Notes: generated from the letters alone by a model not told the origin. 64,000 bases of DNA from Sialis fuliginosa (GCA_961205875.1 OY540813.1:23159001-23223000); one strand, 5' to 3'. Positions 23,076 to 35,145 are shown, numbered from the stretch's first letter. Program-made: numbers and translations.

Positions 23076-24684
23076 GCATGAATACCTACTCGCATATGAA
23101 CGTCAGATAATCTTCCGCGAACATTTCATCTAGTACACATATCGGATTTATGTCGATTCGAGTACCTCATGCGTGTATACACATGTAAAGTAACCTAAGT
23201 ATCATTCAGTAACTACAATGTATTGGATGCGAGTGTTACATTGAAAAATTTCTCAATTACTATCCCACAAATTTAATTATTTATTGACTAACTGGATATT
23301 TTTAGTATTTGTGTCAGTACATGTGATTTGAAAGGATTTTTTCTCCGACTTGTATTACATTTTTCTTTACTGATTACTAGCGTAGATGTCGTTTCTATTA
23401 TCTATTAAATCAGGAGACTGCGCAGGTATGTTAATGTTTACATTTTTGTGATAATTTTATTTGTAAAAATTCTTCTCAACAGAGTCATGGTCTTTCTTGC
23501 CGTATGTGTTCCCGCTGGAACCAAATGAAAACATTGTAATTCTGACCCAGATCATGATTATCTAAAGTTCGCTATTTAAGATTACAGGATTTCTTACCCC
23601 ATCCTCGCAAAAATACGGCTTAATTATGCCCCCAATTGGTTTCAAGTAAGTATTTCTAAGGGTTCAATTAATCTGAACTTTTCTATCTTTTTATTTGTAG
23701 ATTTGTTTATTTATACAAAGATCCATTAGCAGTTGTTGGATTTTGGATAAGATATCGCAATCAAAATGATTTTGCTCGTTGATGCGGTGTGTACTTTTCG
23801 ATTTTATATCTTTTTGAGTTAATATTGAATTGTATGTTATGAAAAAAAATTAATTAAACAAATTATTGGCAAAACAATAAGGGTTGTTTATTATGCCACA
23901 CCCTTATTACGTCATTATTTATATAGCTATATAATTGGAGTATAAATTATAAAAAAATATTTCCATATTGCGTACGTAATTAAAAATACAACAAGCATTA
24001 AGATCGCAGCATACATAATTTTAAACGTGTTTATAATTCGAAACCAACGCGACTCAAGCGTAAATATTTTTGTTCTAAGATATATTGTGTTGTTTGTATT
24101 GTGAGAAATAATAAAAATGCAGACGTTTAAAATCAACACAGAAGGTAAATTTTATTGAATTGTTTTTGTATTTGAATTTGGAACAAAAATTCTAGAGTTA
24201 ACTTAAAAATTATTTAAATATTTGTTTATTTTTATTCGACTACGTCAAAAGCCAAAAGGAGGGTTACGATTTTGGGAGTCTATTACATGTGTAGGTACCT
24301 ATAAATGTTTGTAGGTTCATACCCTCGCAGAGCATAAGCTATTTGACCGATTTCAACAAATAAAGTATCATTGAATTCGTCTTTATTGTCCGCGTGTCGT
24401 AGGCTACTTAAAATGGAAAAATGACAATTATTTTTAATTTCATTAAAACTCATCACGGTGGTTAACATATTAACTCATCAAAAGACAATTTCAAAAATAT
24501 ATTATAAAACATGTAGGAAAAATATATGCTGTAGAGTATTTATAATCGAACTCAATATACCTACACTTTACCTTTTTATTATTTCAGATACCTACATATA
24601 CATATCTGTTTATATTACAAGAAACTCGTAAATAATTATAAAAATAAGGTGAATACTAATGTTACTCTGGAAAATTCATACTGA

Positions 24685-24738
24685 GTGGAAATTAGTAATA
24701 AGAGAATACAATAAAGTAGAAATTAGTAATAAGAGAAT
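24685..24738. repeat. Two-unit tandem repeat, about 31-bp period
   Basis: GAAATTAGTAATAAGAGAAT occurs twice, separated by ACAATAAAGTA. This is a local duplication. Confidence 0.75.
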
Positions 24739-25296
24739 GACATAACATACTTAACATATAACATGTATTTATAACGCAGCTTGTTAATAGATCTAAAAAG
24801 TCTAAAGAAAATAAAAGTTTAGTAAAAAATAAAAGTTTTAACAAAAACACGATATCGCTAAAATATTTTAACTAAGTTTTTAAAATTTTAAAGGAAAAGT
24901 TTCATTTTTGTATAAAGAATTTTACTCCAAATAATAATGCTATCGATAATTTCTCATGTCCAACAGGACGATATAAATAATAACCGGCTGAAACTCAAAT
25001 TAAACCTGTTTTATGTTGCAACTGTTTAAGAAAGTTTTGGTTTAGTATCTTGAAAATCCGTCCATCAACCATATATTATCAACTGCATAAAAGGGGTTAA
25101 ACGATGACACATTTTATCTAACAGCAACAAACCGAAATTCCGGTAACCTAATTCTTATCTCAAAACATATTCATTTTTCAAATACGGAAAAAAACTAAAA
25201 CATAAATTATTCTGATACATCATATTTCACTTTTCATACAAAACATAAAATAAAATATCTCTATTGAAAAGCAAAAATGGAATTTAAAATGGCGTG

Positions 25297-25304
25297 TATA
25301 TAAA
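25297..25304 (+). promoter_or_regulatory. TATA box for small ORF B
   Basis: GTATATAAAAC sits about 90 bases upstream of the ATG at 25388, implying a start near 25327 and a leader of about 60 bases. This is a good positional fit for an insect RNA polymerase II promoter. Confidence 0.35.
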
Positions 25305-25387
25305 ACACACAATGACAGAAGTGTATCTACATTAAATGTGGCGCAGAAACTGCACCGTACATAAAGAACATTTTAAATCAGATTGAG

Positions 25388-25606
25388 ATGTTGTTCAAAT
25401 CCACTTTATTCGTGATAATAGAGAGGCCATTCAATAAAGAAAACTGCTTCAAAGAGGAGAATTATTTTAAAAGTGATATATCTGAGGAAAGCAGTGTCGT
25501 TGCTCAACTGATTAGTTCCGTCATGTTGTTTGCCGTATTTGTCACAGTTGCGGTTTGGCCACCCATAAGTCTTTTGGTTTTGTCAAAGGACCATGGATCT
25601 GCTTAA
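25388..25606 (+). CDS. Candidate small membrane protein B (72 aa), unknown family
   Basis: The ATG at 25388 opens 72 codons. The same frame is open back to a TGA at 25313, but with no earlier ATG. The N-terminal half is charged and carries two Cys or aromatic-rich patches (20-28). An acidic stretch DISEESS (30-36) leads into one hydrophobic segment at about 41-65, then a polar tail SKDHGSA. Its segment SSVMLFAVFVTVAVW aligns without gaps to that of candidate A (SSILHVTVIVAVAVW). A TATA box lies at a sensible distance and AATAAA occurs at about 25848 and 25862, though the latter lies in a repeat relic. No known family recognised. Chance cannot be excluded. Confidence 0.33.
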   Translation: MLFKSTLFVIIERPFNKENCFKEENYFKSDISEESSVVAQLISSVMLFAVFVTVAVWPPISLLVLSKDHGSA

Positions 25607-25734
25607 TGGTGTAACTTATTTATGGGTTTAATTCATATATCGTTATATTTTTATGACGTTTTTTGATTTGTATTTTTCAAATGTATTTTATTTTGTTAAT
25701 ACCACAGGCTGCTGAAGAATTTGTTGTATAAGGG

Positions 25735-25960
25735 GGGTAAATACATAGCTCACCATTTTTTTAAATTTAATCCCGGCGAGTGGGGTATCAAATGAAAGCT
25801 GATAGTTTAAGTAATTTAAATATGTTATTTTCTATAAAAATCTTTGTTTAATAAATTAAAAAATAAATATCCACGAAAATTAAAAAAAAAATGGTAATAT
25901 GTAAAATGACGCCGATATCAAAATAAAACTATCAGAACTCGCATTACTTTAACATATTTT
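25735..25960. repeat. Foldback-like repeat relic
   Basis: CGAGTGGGGTATCAAATGAA...GATAGTTTAAGTAATTT is mirrored by AAACTATCAGAACTCGCATT...TTAACATATTT. The stretch reads as a decayed inverted-repeat element. Confidence 0.4.
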
Positions 25961-26214
25961 TTTTAAATACGTATTTCACATTGTGCTGCCACTTTTTCGA
26001 TATGTGTATTTAAACTACTACTAGTTGCATTACATATTTTAAATTGTTTCTTAATTTTGCTAAAGTTTGAAACAAAATTTGGGTAAGAAATATTAAAATT
26101 CAAAAGTCAATGATAATTTTTAAAAAATCTATGGTATTTCAAAAATAATCTTTTAACAGTAAGCCATTGTATTTTTGCCTCGATCATCTGTTAATAAAAT
26201 CATGCTTATTATAA

Positions 26215-26400
26215 ATGACGTAAGAGCTACCTAGATTCCCGAATGACACTTCCAAATAATATATCTCGACTTCAGGCAAACAATAGGGCGTTGCATATCT
26301 AACAACTATGACTAACTCGATCGGTTCTAACACGTATAACTGCCCGAGTCTCTCAAACGGACCGCTTGTGAAGGACCCTTGTGTAAAACTACCAACGTGA
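26215..26400. promoter_or_regulatory. Putative cis-regulatory block
   Basis: This stretch of 185 bases near 45% G+C has no repeat homology in the window and no long frame. It contains ACTCGATCGGTT and AACGGACCGC. Function unknown. Confidence 0.18.
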
Positions 26401-26409
26401 TTTTAATAT

Positions 26410-28140
26410 ACTTATTTTAAAAAGTGATCGGTTAATAATTTTCTATTTGTTAAAATAATTGATTCTTTTAAGGCAGTATTTTTAAGCTTATTTCAGGATT
26501 TTTTTTCGTAACAACATAAAATATAATCTTTTCAGTCTTTTTATATGTTTTTATTCGTATTTTAAATTATACAATAAACATTTTTTGTAGTAGATTTTAA
26601 AATACTTTGTGCTTTTTGGGGTCAAAGTGGATTCCTTGAAAAAAAGGTGGTTGGGTGGTGGGAAGAATATCTTCACTTGTAGTGATTTGAAAGAAAAAAA
26701 TTAAATATATTTTTATTTTATAATCTTTTCTTTATCGTATTACCTATAGAACTAGACATTTACATTAATAAATAACAAAATGGCGGACTTGTAAAAAAAA
26801 TATTGCAAAAATCATGTTTTTTTTTTCGTTGAAAATCGAAAAAAATAAGATATTATATAATCAAAATAAATAACTTTAGGTAATACGATAACTATTAGTA
26901 TGTAGAACAACGTGTTTAAATTATAGCCCGATCGATTGATTATAATTTCAGTTCTGGTTCCCAACAACAGAAAAAAAGAAGTTTCGAGAAAAACGTGTTT
27001 AAAGATTTAGTAAGAGATGTTTCATTAACACGGTTCGTTCTATTCTTTGTGCTATAACTTCGTAAATACTTTGAGTTTCGGTTTACAATTTTCAGAGATA
27101 ATTTCAATATAATTCTTGTGTGATTTAAATCGTAACAACTATGATATTGAGCCAAAATAATAATATTAAAAATTTTAACTATCAATATTTTTAAGAAAAT
27201 TTCAACAGCTATTTATATTTGACACTCACTAGAGAATTCTTTTTGGTTGTCAAAGAGAGACATTGAAAATATTATTTAAATCTTAAGTTATAAAGAATAA
27301 TTAATAGTTATAAGAAGTTTAGGTAATTGTTTCATGTATATCATGTTATTGTGTATATATTACACTCATTTTACCAATATATGAATTACATGATTATTCA
27401 AGATGTCCCCGAACACATGTGAAACGTACTATACATATAATAAAGTAAAGTACCTGTTTTTTTTGGTATTATATATATATTATATACCGTTTTCAAGTTA
27501 TTTGTTTCTTTATAATGCCGTATAAAAAAATCTTGTGATGGCCATAGCTGTTGATTTTCTTTAAATCTTTTTTTGATGAAAGGTTAGTCCTTATTTAAAA
27601 AATTATAATATTCTTAATGTAAAATATGCAAAATACATAAAATAATAATTATTTGTTATAGAAATACCAACTAAATTACTTTCCGTATTGTATTCTAGTT
27701 CAATAAATTAATGCAAAAGAGAAGTGATGTTTATAGAATCTTTGACAACCACATGAAATGTTAATTTTAAGCCTACAATATGAATACGTACAATATTTAC
27801 ATTATAAATCGGAAATTAATTATCTGTCTAGAGAAACATCAAGTCAAAATATTTACATCTTCCTTCATTCACCTAATACGATTTCATGTTTTAATTCAAT
27901 TATTATGAACTTTCTTACAATATACTACGTTGTCGCTATTAATAAAAGTAATAACTTACACAGCGGGTTCAGATAAAGTATACTCAACTTTATAATGCAA
28001 GAAAACTTTGAGTTCACAGTAATTATTGCAAATTTCAAAATACATAATTCTTTAATGAGATGAAAATTTATAAAATTTCATTATATGTGAACGAGTTCTT
28101 GTCTAGTAGTTTTGTGTTAACTTTTTTTGTTCTAAATATT
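26410..28140. other. A+T-rich intergenic DNA
   Basis: Nothing supportable was seen; frames in this stretch begin with non-ATG codons or have random-like composition. Confidence 0.4.
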
Positions 28141-28143
28141 CCG

Positions 28144-28250
28144 AAGGGCTGCATGCAGAGATGAGACTTTTTGAACTCCTCTTGAAACGAGATCGAGATG
28201 AGATTGACTTGATTGAACTTTAGTCGAGAGTCTCGATTTTAAATGAATTT
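28144..28250. mobile_element. hAT-like MITE (GTCTCG family), partial copy 2
   Basis: AGGGCTGCATGCAGAGATGAGAC is followed by CGAGATCGAGATGAGATTGA and GAGAGTCTCGAT. It has the same start motif and internal motif array as other copies. The far end is not identifiable. Confidence 0.45.
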
Positions 28251-28960
28251 CAATAGCTAGTTAGTAAAGTTTACTATTATTACATTCTTAAAAAAACAGA
28301 ATGAAGCCAACAATGCTATTGGCCGATATTTATTTGAAAGAAAGAAAATATATTTATGATAAAATTGCTTCCGTTGAGGCAACTAAGCGGAAAAAAATTC
28401 ATTCCGTTGAGCTAATTAAGCCGCGTATTGTACTTTGTCGCAAACTAACTCTCACGCGTGATGTGTGTTTTTACTTTTTATATAGGTACTTGGAAAAATT
28501 GATTTTTTTTAACAACGAATAAGCGCTTTCAATAGCTTGCATTACGATCTAGCCATTTTAGGGACATTACCGAATGCTCAATCTGTAAGATCAAGACTTC
28601 AGCAGAAAACGCGGAGCTCGAATCCCGGAATACCCGATACCGCCGATGTCCACTGAACGTTTATTCAATTATATGAATAAATTGATACAAAATCACAGTC
28701 GATTGAGCTAAACACAAAATTGTAAAACAACAAATTTCTAACATAAATTAATGTCCGTTACTTAGGCTAAATGTACATTATTTACTTCAACTACATACAT
28801 AGGTAGTTGACTGAACGAATTTTTTACGATATCGCGTAGTTGACGGAACAATGCTATTCACAATTAACATTGTTTTAAATATTTTAATAGACATATTTTG
28901 AAATTTTTGTATAAAATTTTAAATCAGTGGTCGAAAACACCAACAGAACATGCATTTTAC

Positions 28961-28992
28961 CATATATTAAACATACGTATGTTTAATATATG
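28961..28992. repeat. Perfect 32-bp palindrome
   Basis: CATATATTAAACATAC is followed immediately by its exact reverse complement, with no spacer. The centre is ACATACGTATGT. Confidence 0.95.
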
Positions 28993-28999
28993 ATTTTAC

Positions 29000-29930
29000 T
29001 TATACCCGATAATCTTTGGACATAAAATCAAGTCTCGTAGTCCAGTGTGTAGTAACATTAATAAAATATAATAATAATTTTTGTAAATATTGTTTTGTGG
29101 TGTTAATCGCTTCGGTTTCTGAACGGTTCATTAATTTTGTTAATTTTAATTTGCTTTGTTCAGTTCGAATTTTGTGTACATATGCAACCTAACATACATG
29201 TATGTAAATATTGCATATGTGTATTTTGAATAAACATGTTCATAATATTTGTTCATGTATTCTGTATTTATTTTAATTTTAAGGCGATTCCAGGGATGTA
29301 TTTATGTTTTTTAATGAGGGCACTAATGCATAATTTTTTTTTTTACAAATATGTAAATTAAATTAACGTTTAGGTTTAGTAACCACATGTATCTAATAAA
29401 ATGTAGACTGTGCCATTAATAGGAAAATGTGTATTAAATTATATTTGATAACTGAATAAAATAAATATAAACATTGAAAGAAAATATTCAGAGTAACAAT
29501 TGTACAAAGTCAATACGTAGAACGAGGAAAGCGCGTTCATTTTGTTTACAGCGATTTTTCCGTATTTACTCTGCAAATAAATATTATAATAGGTAGATAC
29601 ATTGCGTTCCAAATAGCCAGTTGAGTTTTAAATGATTTAAAGTGCCTTTAGTATGTTTTTTCCACGTTCAATATCGTATAACTAGAAATGTTTTAGTATA
29701 AAAGTAAAATGTGAAAATATACTTATTTTTCAATATTCTAGCTCTCTTGTATATTATTATGTATATTTTCTTTCAGTGTTAAAAAAAGAAAATCTTGTAA
29801 AGATTCAGTTTATTTATATGATTTGGTTTTATATACGTTCAACAATGAGTTCATAAGATTTAAAATAATTTAAAAAATATATAATTTTAAATCAATAAAA
29901 TTAAAAACCACAATTTCAACAAATAAATTT
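29000..29930. other. A+T-rich intergenic DNA
   Basis: No feature can be supported. Confidence 0.4.
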
Positions 29931-29934
29931 GGTC

Positions 29935-30250
29935 TCTGATTTCAATTTTATTATATACGCATGGCTCATGAAGTACTGAACCGATTTAACGAAACTTTTT
30001 TTTTCGTTACTTCTGACAAGTAGATGGTCCCATTTAAAAATCGCCAAAATCGTGTAGAAGTGGAGGGGGGGGGAGTAGTATCACAAAAGTGTTTTTTTAA
30101 CCCGGCCGGTCCTCATAGGTCATGTTTTGATGTTTTTATAAAAATCTAAGCACCGTGCGCACCGGCCATTTAAAGTAATCTCATTACGTCGCGATTCGCG
30201 ATAGGTGCCGGACGTTCGGCGTTTTAGTACATGCCGGTCGGCTCCCATGA
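29935..30250. repeat. Retroelement-type 3' relic plus G+C-rich block
   Basis: ACTGAACCGATTTAACGAAAC with a long T run and the phrase AGATGGTCCCATTT are typical of decayed insect non-LTR tails. They are followed by a G+C-rich stretch (30100-30250) with GGCCGGTCC, TCGCGATTCGCGA (near-palindrome) and GTGCCGGACG. A single decayed element could explain both. Confidence 0.35.
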
Positions 30251-30259
30251 TACCAGTTG

Positions 30260-32200
30260 ATTTTTTTTAAATTGTTAATTAGAGGCATATAAATACGTGT
30301 ATTTTTTTAAATTAGTTCTCATTTGATAAGAAAGAAAAATTATTTGTATTAATGTATTAAAAAAAAAGTTATTTTTTTTATTTTCAAAGTTATATTTTTT
30401 GTAGGTATTTAAAATATCGAAAAAAATTGAACTTTATTGTGATCTCTCGTAGAAGATAATTTAGTAAAATAATGGTAATAAAATCTAGTTGATTACATTA
30501 AATGAGTGTATTATTTACCATTTATAAATTGTTATTCAGTCTCATTATTGCAACTAGCTTGCCAAAAGCTAATCGAATCTCTTGTAAAATTTACTAATCC
30601 AGTTAAGGGTTAATATTAGTCTACACATTTTACAGAAACTTATATGTAAAGTATTACATTTTCTATAAAAAGGTTATTTTAACTTTAAAGTAAAATAATC
30701 CTTTATGATCATGGATATATTTGTAGAATTATGTATATTTATAGTTGAAGCATTAAACTCATTCTTAAATTTTTTCTTGTATATAAATTATCTCAAGATA
30801 TTACTGAGTTTATCACGAGGAAGTACTGCAATCACTTAGCAGATATATTTTTTTATTTTTTTTATGTGCATATTTTTTCGGCTCGCTGTACATTTTATAA
30901 TGTTATATTTGACTCTCTTATTAAAATAGTTGGTGGTGACCCTTGGTTTAGATAAAGTAAACTAATGGATTTAGTTGCTTTAACATATGGATGATTAATT
31001 TTAAGAAAACTGTTATTTATAACAGTAAATATGTTATTTACGAACAAATATAGAGTATTATTTACTGACATGTACTTATATGTAGTGTGTTGGTTGTTTT
31101 ACTTGAAGGTGGTTTTCTCGGTTAAAGATAGTTGCTCAAGATACCTTTGAAATATCAACACAAACGGAACAGTTCTGTACAAGAGTAGATACATAATTTA
31201 GCGTGGAATTATTATCATCTGAGTAAACAAATGGACATTTCTCAATTCTATCTTAATTTAGCACAAAACAGTTTATTTTGAGATAATTATTATCTTATTT
31301 ATACGGCCATGTTATACTGTATAATACGAAATATTATATATTTTTATTTTAACTTCGAGGTTTTCGGTCATTATAGGTATGTCAATAAAATAGTTATATG
31401 TGATATAACATTATTTATTATTATAGATGTTTCGTCATGTTTCAGACTTCATCGGTATCTTTTACAACATTTCTCATGGAAATGTTGTAAAATAGTCATA
31501 TTGTTAAATTGAAATATGTAATAGTATCATTGTTATCAAAAGATACTGAGACTGGTGCCAGTACATTATGTATTTATTCATGTTATTAATCAAAACCAAA
31601 ATTAACTTTACATTTTATAAATAAAGTATTTTGAAAAATATATAAAACAAAAAAATATAACTACATATAAATTATATTATTATATATTACATATTTCTGG
31701 GAAATTAATTTGAAAAAAGTAATATCAATTTCAGTCGATACAATATCAAAGCTTTATTGAAAATCGTTGGATTTTTGAACACATGCTTACAAGTTCGTGT
31801 TGACATGTCTATCTTTAAAATTGTTTTCCGCATGATTTCTCTGATCTTGGAATATAAAAGTCGCGATGTTAGTGAAACTGTACATAGGGCACGTCACCAC
31901 TTTGAATAACTTTTCTCGCTTATACGAAGAACGTTTCCGTTTGATGGAATACAAAAAAAACTTTCTTGATATGTAATTTTAATAATAAAAAATATTTTTT
32001 ATAAACGTTAGACTTATATTGAATAGATAATATTTTCATCATGATTGGAAATATAAGATATATAACTTTTGAAAGGTTCCTATATTCTAATAAATATAAT
32101 ATATTAAAGCAGCTCGTCCGCGGCTTCTCCCGCATTGTTCTGTTTCATATGAACATTTATACGAATTATTTTATTATGGATTTGAAAAATCATTTATTTT
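30260..32200. other. A+T-rich intergenic DNA with small relics
   Basis: It contains an isolated MITE end (GACTGGTGCCAGTAC at about 31552-31566) and a TATA-like ATATAAAAG at 31852 with no ORF downstream. CTCGTCCGCGGCTTCTC at about 32113 looks like a retroelement tail in reverse. Confidence 0.4.
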
Positions 32201-32285
32201 AATATAAGTGAGTGTCCCGGATAAATACCCTTTGCCCCCCCTCCTCTAATTAAATTCGGCATCTAGAAATACTTCATACCAATAC

Positions 32286-32446
32286 AGGCGCGTATCTAGG
32301 TTTACAATTTGGGGGGGTCATGGACTGTGACATGGACAAAAAAGTTATTTTAGTATATTTAATAAGCATTTTTCTATTTAATTTGCTTAATTTTTTGAGA
32401 TTTGGAGGGGGTCATGTCCCCCATGACCCCCTTGGATCCGCGCTTG
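32286..32446. mobile_element. Foldback relic with GGGGGTCATG ends
   Basis: GGCGCGTATCTAGG...GGGGGGGTCATG at the left is mirrored by CATGACCCCCTTGGATCCGCGC at the right. The termini resemble hAT-type ends common in insects. Open frames across it are fortuitous. Confidence 0.5.
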
Positions 32447-32639
32447 TACCAATAACATATTATATTTATTTGATTTTTTTATTCCGCGCTGGTTACACTG
32501 TAAGGTAAATTCATTTCCAGCTAAAAATATAATATTGAAACAATGTGAATATTATTGTTATTGTTACAATTAAAAGTACATATTTAATGTTTATATTATA
32601 CATAATTAAACAATATAATGAGACAGATTGAAACCCATG

Positions 32640-32790
32640 TCACACTAAGCGGTCAGGTCGCGACGGTTGTACATTTAATTCAAAAGAAAGCTTTTACACT
32701 CAAATGAATGACCGGCCGCGCAACCAAGTGTAAAAATTTTCATTTGATCCAATGTGTCGCGACCTAGCCGCCGCGACTTGATCGCCTAGA
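32640..32790. mobile_element. Foldback MITE with GGTCGCGAC arms
   Basis: The left arm AGGTCGCGACGGTTG...CTTTTACACTCAAATGA mirrors the right arm, whose reverse complement begins TAGGTCGCGACACATTGG and contains AAATTTTTACACTTGG. The 8-bp palindrome GTCGCGAC is in both arms. G+C-rich ends and an A+T-rich centre fit a short DNA-transposon derivative. It abuts the CRE/X-box promoter block. Confidence 0.5.
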
Positions 32791-32851
32791 GGTTTTAAAA
32801 ACAACAATTACTTTTTGTTGAGACGTGATTCAAAATTCGACGGCTACATGA

Positions 32852-32878
32852 TGACGTCACAACGGTTGCTACGGTAAC
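32852..32878. promoter_or_regulatory. CRE plus RFX X-box promoter motif
   Basis: TGACGTCA (32852-32859), a perfect CRE palindrome, is followed five bases later by GTTGCTACGGTAAC (32865-32878). That is an X-box with two inverted RFX half-sites, GTTGCY and GTTACC. X-boxes close to start codons mark ciliary genes in flies, worms and vertebrates. Here an ATG lies 44 bases downstream. The motif match is clear; its use is inferred. Confidence 0.45.
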
Positions 32879-32921
32879 GCTGATACGTCGTTACGATAGT
32901 GATTTGCAGGGATTCACGTGA

Positions 32922-33147
32922 ATGTATTTTTACGAGTTATATATTTATAATCAATTGACTCTCAGAATTTGTTTAGGTTTGTGTAAGTGTATGTAGGTAT
33001 AGTAAATTAATTGATTATCGATGAAGTATTGTTTTTATTGCATGTACAGACAATGCATTGCGTGTGTATATTATTGATTTATGGTCAATTGAAGAGAGTT
33101 TTGAGACTGACATTTTCATTGGTGCCAATTTTTCGTATTTCCCGTAG
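32922..33147 (+). CDS. Candidate two-exon mini-gene downstream of the X-box (52 aa)
   Basis: The ATG at 32922 follows CACGTGA. Exon 1 (32922-32982, 61 bases) ends at a strong donor GT|GTAAGTGT. Exon 2 starts at 33050 after a T-rich stretch and TGTACAG, leaving a 67-base intron. Splicing keeps the frame open for 32 more codons to TAG at 33145-33147. The predicted product begins MYFYELYIYNQLTLRI and ends in an acidic, aromatic-rich stretch (EESFETDIF). It matches no family I know. The exon structure was chosen by eye, and the spliced frame alone could arise by chance about one time in ten to twenty. It could instead be the 5' end of a longer gene. Confidence 0.18.
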
Positions 33148-33403
33148 GGGTGAAATTTTTATAATGTAATATTGAATGGAAAAATGGGTGTTAGTTCATA
33201 TTAAAGAAAAAAAATCAGATATTTAGTTGTTTTATAATTTATAGGCACATAATAATACAGAAAATAAATTATCATCGTAAAAAATAGCAAAATAAGACAA
33301 TTTTCAGAGCCCCCCGGGCCGTGATAATTTTGACATAATTTAGTTTTTGAATTTGCTTTTTTTGTATTACTGTACCGTCAATTTTGACGGAGTTATTTGC
33401 GAT

Positions 33404-33969
33404 CAGAGCATAAACCTACATTTTAAACCAGGTTTGGGTTCAGCATGGTACAAACTATTTGGGTTTAAAAATCGTTATTTTTCAGGGTTCAGGTTCGGGT
33501 TCAAGTTTGTAATTTAAATAAAATTATTTTGTTCGAAAAAAAATTAACAAATAAAACATTTTCTGGAGAAGAAAAAACATTAATAGCCTTTAAAATATGA
33601 AGAAAAAGGACAAAAATAAAATTACATTTTAAAGATTTTAATATCTACTTTTAATTTTTTTTGCAAATTGAAATGTAATTCACTTATAGAATTAAAAAAA
33701 ACTTAAAAAAATATGTAAATTTTAGTAGTGGACTTGGTAACTCACATCCAGTATTAGTAAATTTTATAATCTCTTTTAAAAATAATTGGAGAAAAATAAT
33801 AAAAATAATTTATTGAACCTTTTAAAAATATATGGTTACCGGTTATTCATGAAAAGGTTCGGATTCAGGTTCAGGTTCGTTGACTTTGAAATATAACGGT
33901 TCGGTTCAGGTTAAGGTTAATGAAAAATACGTTGTTTTTTCGGGTTTCGGGTTTAGGTTCATGTCCCTG
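33404..33969. mobile_element. hAT-like MITE with GGTTCGG/GGTTCAGG arrays
   Basis: The left terminus CAGAGCATAAACCTA matches the reversed right terminus CAGGGACATGAACCTA. Both ends are followed by reiterated GGTTCAGGTTCGGGTT-type hexamers (about 33480-33515 and 33855-33960). These arrays look like multiplied subterminal transposase-binding motifs. No exact 8-bp target duplication was seen. Confidence 0.6.
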
Positions 33970-34579
33970 CTTTTAACACATAACGACACAGTAAATGATC
34001 GTAAAAAAATTACAAGGAAACAATCGAAAAGCCGAAAGTATTTTATTCGTATCTCATTTTAAAAGGGCCGTACAGCGACACAAAATCAAATTGAAGACAA
34101 AAAATTGGAGGCTGTCAAAACTGATATAAATTTTCCATTTTTCAACGATTTTTTTTGGGTCAGAATGTTTTTTATTATTAAATTCATTTTCAGCGCTCAA
34201 AAATACGCACAAAAATATAGTACTTTGTTTGTGGGGTTGTATTATTAATAAAACGTATTCTAATTCACCTTTTGAAATTCCTGCGAACTTTCCGAACAAG
34301 CAATATTTTAAAATAAAAAGTGATAACAGATTCGGCTGCAAACCAAACGCATGCGGTTCGCAGGGATATCATTCCTGATAAGCTCCGTTAAATTCAGATG
34401 TGTATCTTTAGTATGCACAGTCAGTTTTTATCATTCCTTACGAAGCGAGATGCGCACATCTTTGTATTGTTTAACGTGAAAGACAGAGAATTATACGTTC
34501 GGGTAACCGTCAAGCGGGACCAGGCTCGGGCTGCTGTGTGTATGTAAAGAATCGATCTCGCGATATAGCAGCACGCATG

Positions 34580-34700
34580 CGCCGGCATTGGCAGGATTTT
34601 AACCCAGAACCTCTCATTCTGTTATCAAGTCTCGAACCTGCAACTACCCCCGTTTTGCTAAGTGATCTGTTGTAGATGTACTGTACGATAAATCCCGGCG
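34580..34700 (-). repeat. Possible tRNA-derived SINE head or tRNA pseudogene
   Basis: On the minus strand TAGCAAAACGGG is close to the Pol III A box. It lies within a D-arm-like GCAA...TTGC stem enclosing GGGGG. GGTTAAAATCC, a near-B box, follows about 44 bases later. The anticodon and acceptor stems do not pair, so this is not a functional tRNA. Confidence 0.3.
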
Positions 34701-35102
34701 AATAGCTTAAACTGTCGTAATTGTTAGTTGTAAGTAACATATATAATATTCTGTAGCGCTAGTGACTGGTTTTCAAGTGAGCGTAAATTTTATGTGATAA
34801 AGTTTTGTAGTGGAGGCGGAGTTTGTGGGATTAACTGATGCGTAAGTTTTTATTCATTACTACTTCTTGAATTTATTACTTGTTGTTGTTGTTATTAGGT
34901 TTACTCTGTTATGGATTTTATGGTGATATATTGTATCATTTTCGAAACTTCTAATAGAGAAAGTAAAGTTTTTAAAAGAGGATTTATAAGTTATGTGAAA
35001 TTAATGAATCATTAATTATCTTGAATTTATGACGCAACGAAGCGATTTTACTAATACAAACTTTTCTTCTGTTTAATATATATTCCGATTAATATATATG
35101 AA

Positions 35103-35145
35103 TGCACATATATACGCGCGCACACCCACCTACACACACACATAC
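35103..35145. repeat. CA-rich microsatellite
   Basis: ATATATACGCGCGCACAC grades into CACACACACATACATCAC, an imperfect alternating purine/pyrimidine tract. Confidence 0.7.

Noticed and set aside
28560..28640. tRNA gene suggested by GAGCTCGAATCCCGG
   Set aside because: The B-box-like string lacks an upstream A box and no cloverleaf can be drawn.
32320..32508. 62-codon frame
   Set aside because: Runs through the right inverted end of a foldback relic; fortuitous.
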